DNA of 64,000 nt from Cymodocea nodosa. Taxonomy: Eukaryota > Streptophyta > Magnoliopsida > Alismatales > Cymodoceaceae. Position numbers and translations under genes: made by a program. The notes under the pieces are model-generated. The model worked only from the letters and a program-made list of their open reading frames with translations, searched no databases and was not told where the DNA came from. Within the stretch, counting starts at the first letter, position 1, and every line of letters begins with the position of its first letter. The stretch is from assembly GCA_036874045.1 (NCBI GenBank), contig CM072341.1:1686501-1750500 (forward strand). The letters are read 5' to 3'. Positions 63,702-64,000 of this stretch are shown here, piece after piece.

Positions 63702-64000
63702 ATTAGAGAAGAGTGGTGTGGATTAACGCTCTTCGTGGCCCCACCACAGATTTTATCATTTTTTGCTATGAGTTGAATAAATTAAAATTCAAAATACAAT
63801 GATCACAATTTATAGATGACAAAAGTCAAAATAGTAATAAATAAAAAAATCAATGGATAAGATAATAACTGGAAGAGAAAATTAATTATTTCTTTTTTCT
63901 TACAAAACATCACTCTAAACCAAATACTGAAGATAAAATTATTTCTTTTAATCCAAGAAATCGGATTCACCAAACGAGAACAACTGAAATTATTTGTCCA
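63702..64000. other. Thioredoxin m upstream sequence
   Basis: AT-rich. No gene or element is recognised. Confidence 0.5.

Overview
This window is nuclear DNA from a flowering plant. The genes have spliced exons with GT/AG junctions, long AT-rich introns and AT-rich spacers, and they are embedded in LINE, TRIM-like, MITE-like and Ty1-copia remnants. The products (MLO, choline-transporter-like CTL1, four-domain glutaredoxin S17, SCI1, thioredoxin m) are plant housekeeping or plant-specific families. GC-rich first exons (GRXS17, thioredoxin m) with AT-rich remainders weakly suggest a monocot, but the species cannot be fixed from sequence alone.

Layout. 1-1459 (+): the last two exons of an MLO protein, with a LINE fragment in the intron between them. 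3859-6242 (+): a four-exon zinc-finger protein with an N-terminal C2H2 finger and a C-terminal RING-like Cys/His cluster. 7304-7723 (-): a promoter and spliced leader with no recognisable coding body. 9248-21191 (-): a complete ten-exon CTL1 (700 residues) whose sixth intron is 5.2 kb and holds several insertions. 21.2-35.3 kb: a gene desert made largely of retroelements. It has a degenerate copia 3' half near 24 kb and a 7.1-kb copia element (25229-32293, 5-bp target duplication). The right LTR of that copia is itself split by a 2822-bp element with its own 5-bp duplication.

35348-39046 (+): complete GRXS17 (thioredoxin-like domain plus three CGFS glutaredoxin domains). 41473-49089 (-): a complete eight-exon SCI1-type gene, convergent with GRXS17, with a 3.4-kb intron full of repeats. 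49.3-60.1 kb: a second gene desert with two copies of one MITE-like family, a relative of the nested element, tandem repeats and a badly decayed copia. 60165-63516 (-): a two-exon plastid thioredoxin m.

The genes are independent plant transcription units; nothing suggests an operon, cluster or joint pathway, although GRXS17 and thioredoxin m both belong to thiol/redox systems in different compartments. I found no clear new biological system. The most informative structures are the dated, nested transposon insertions with readable target duplications, the related 29-32 kb and 54 kb repeats, and the orphan leader near 7.3-7.7 kb. Exon coordinates were derived by hand from splice consensus, reading frame and family resemblance.
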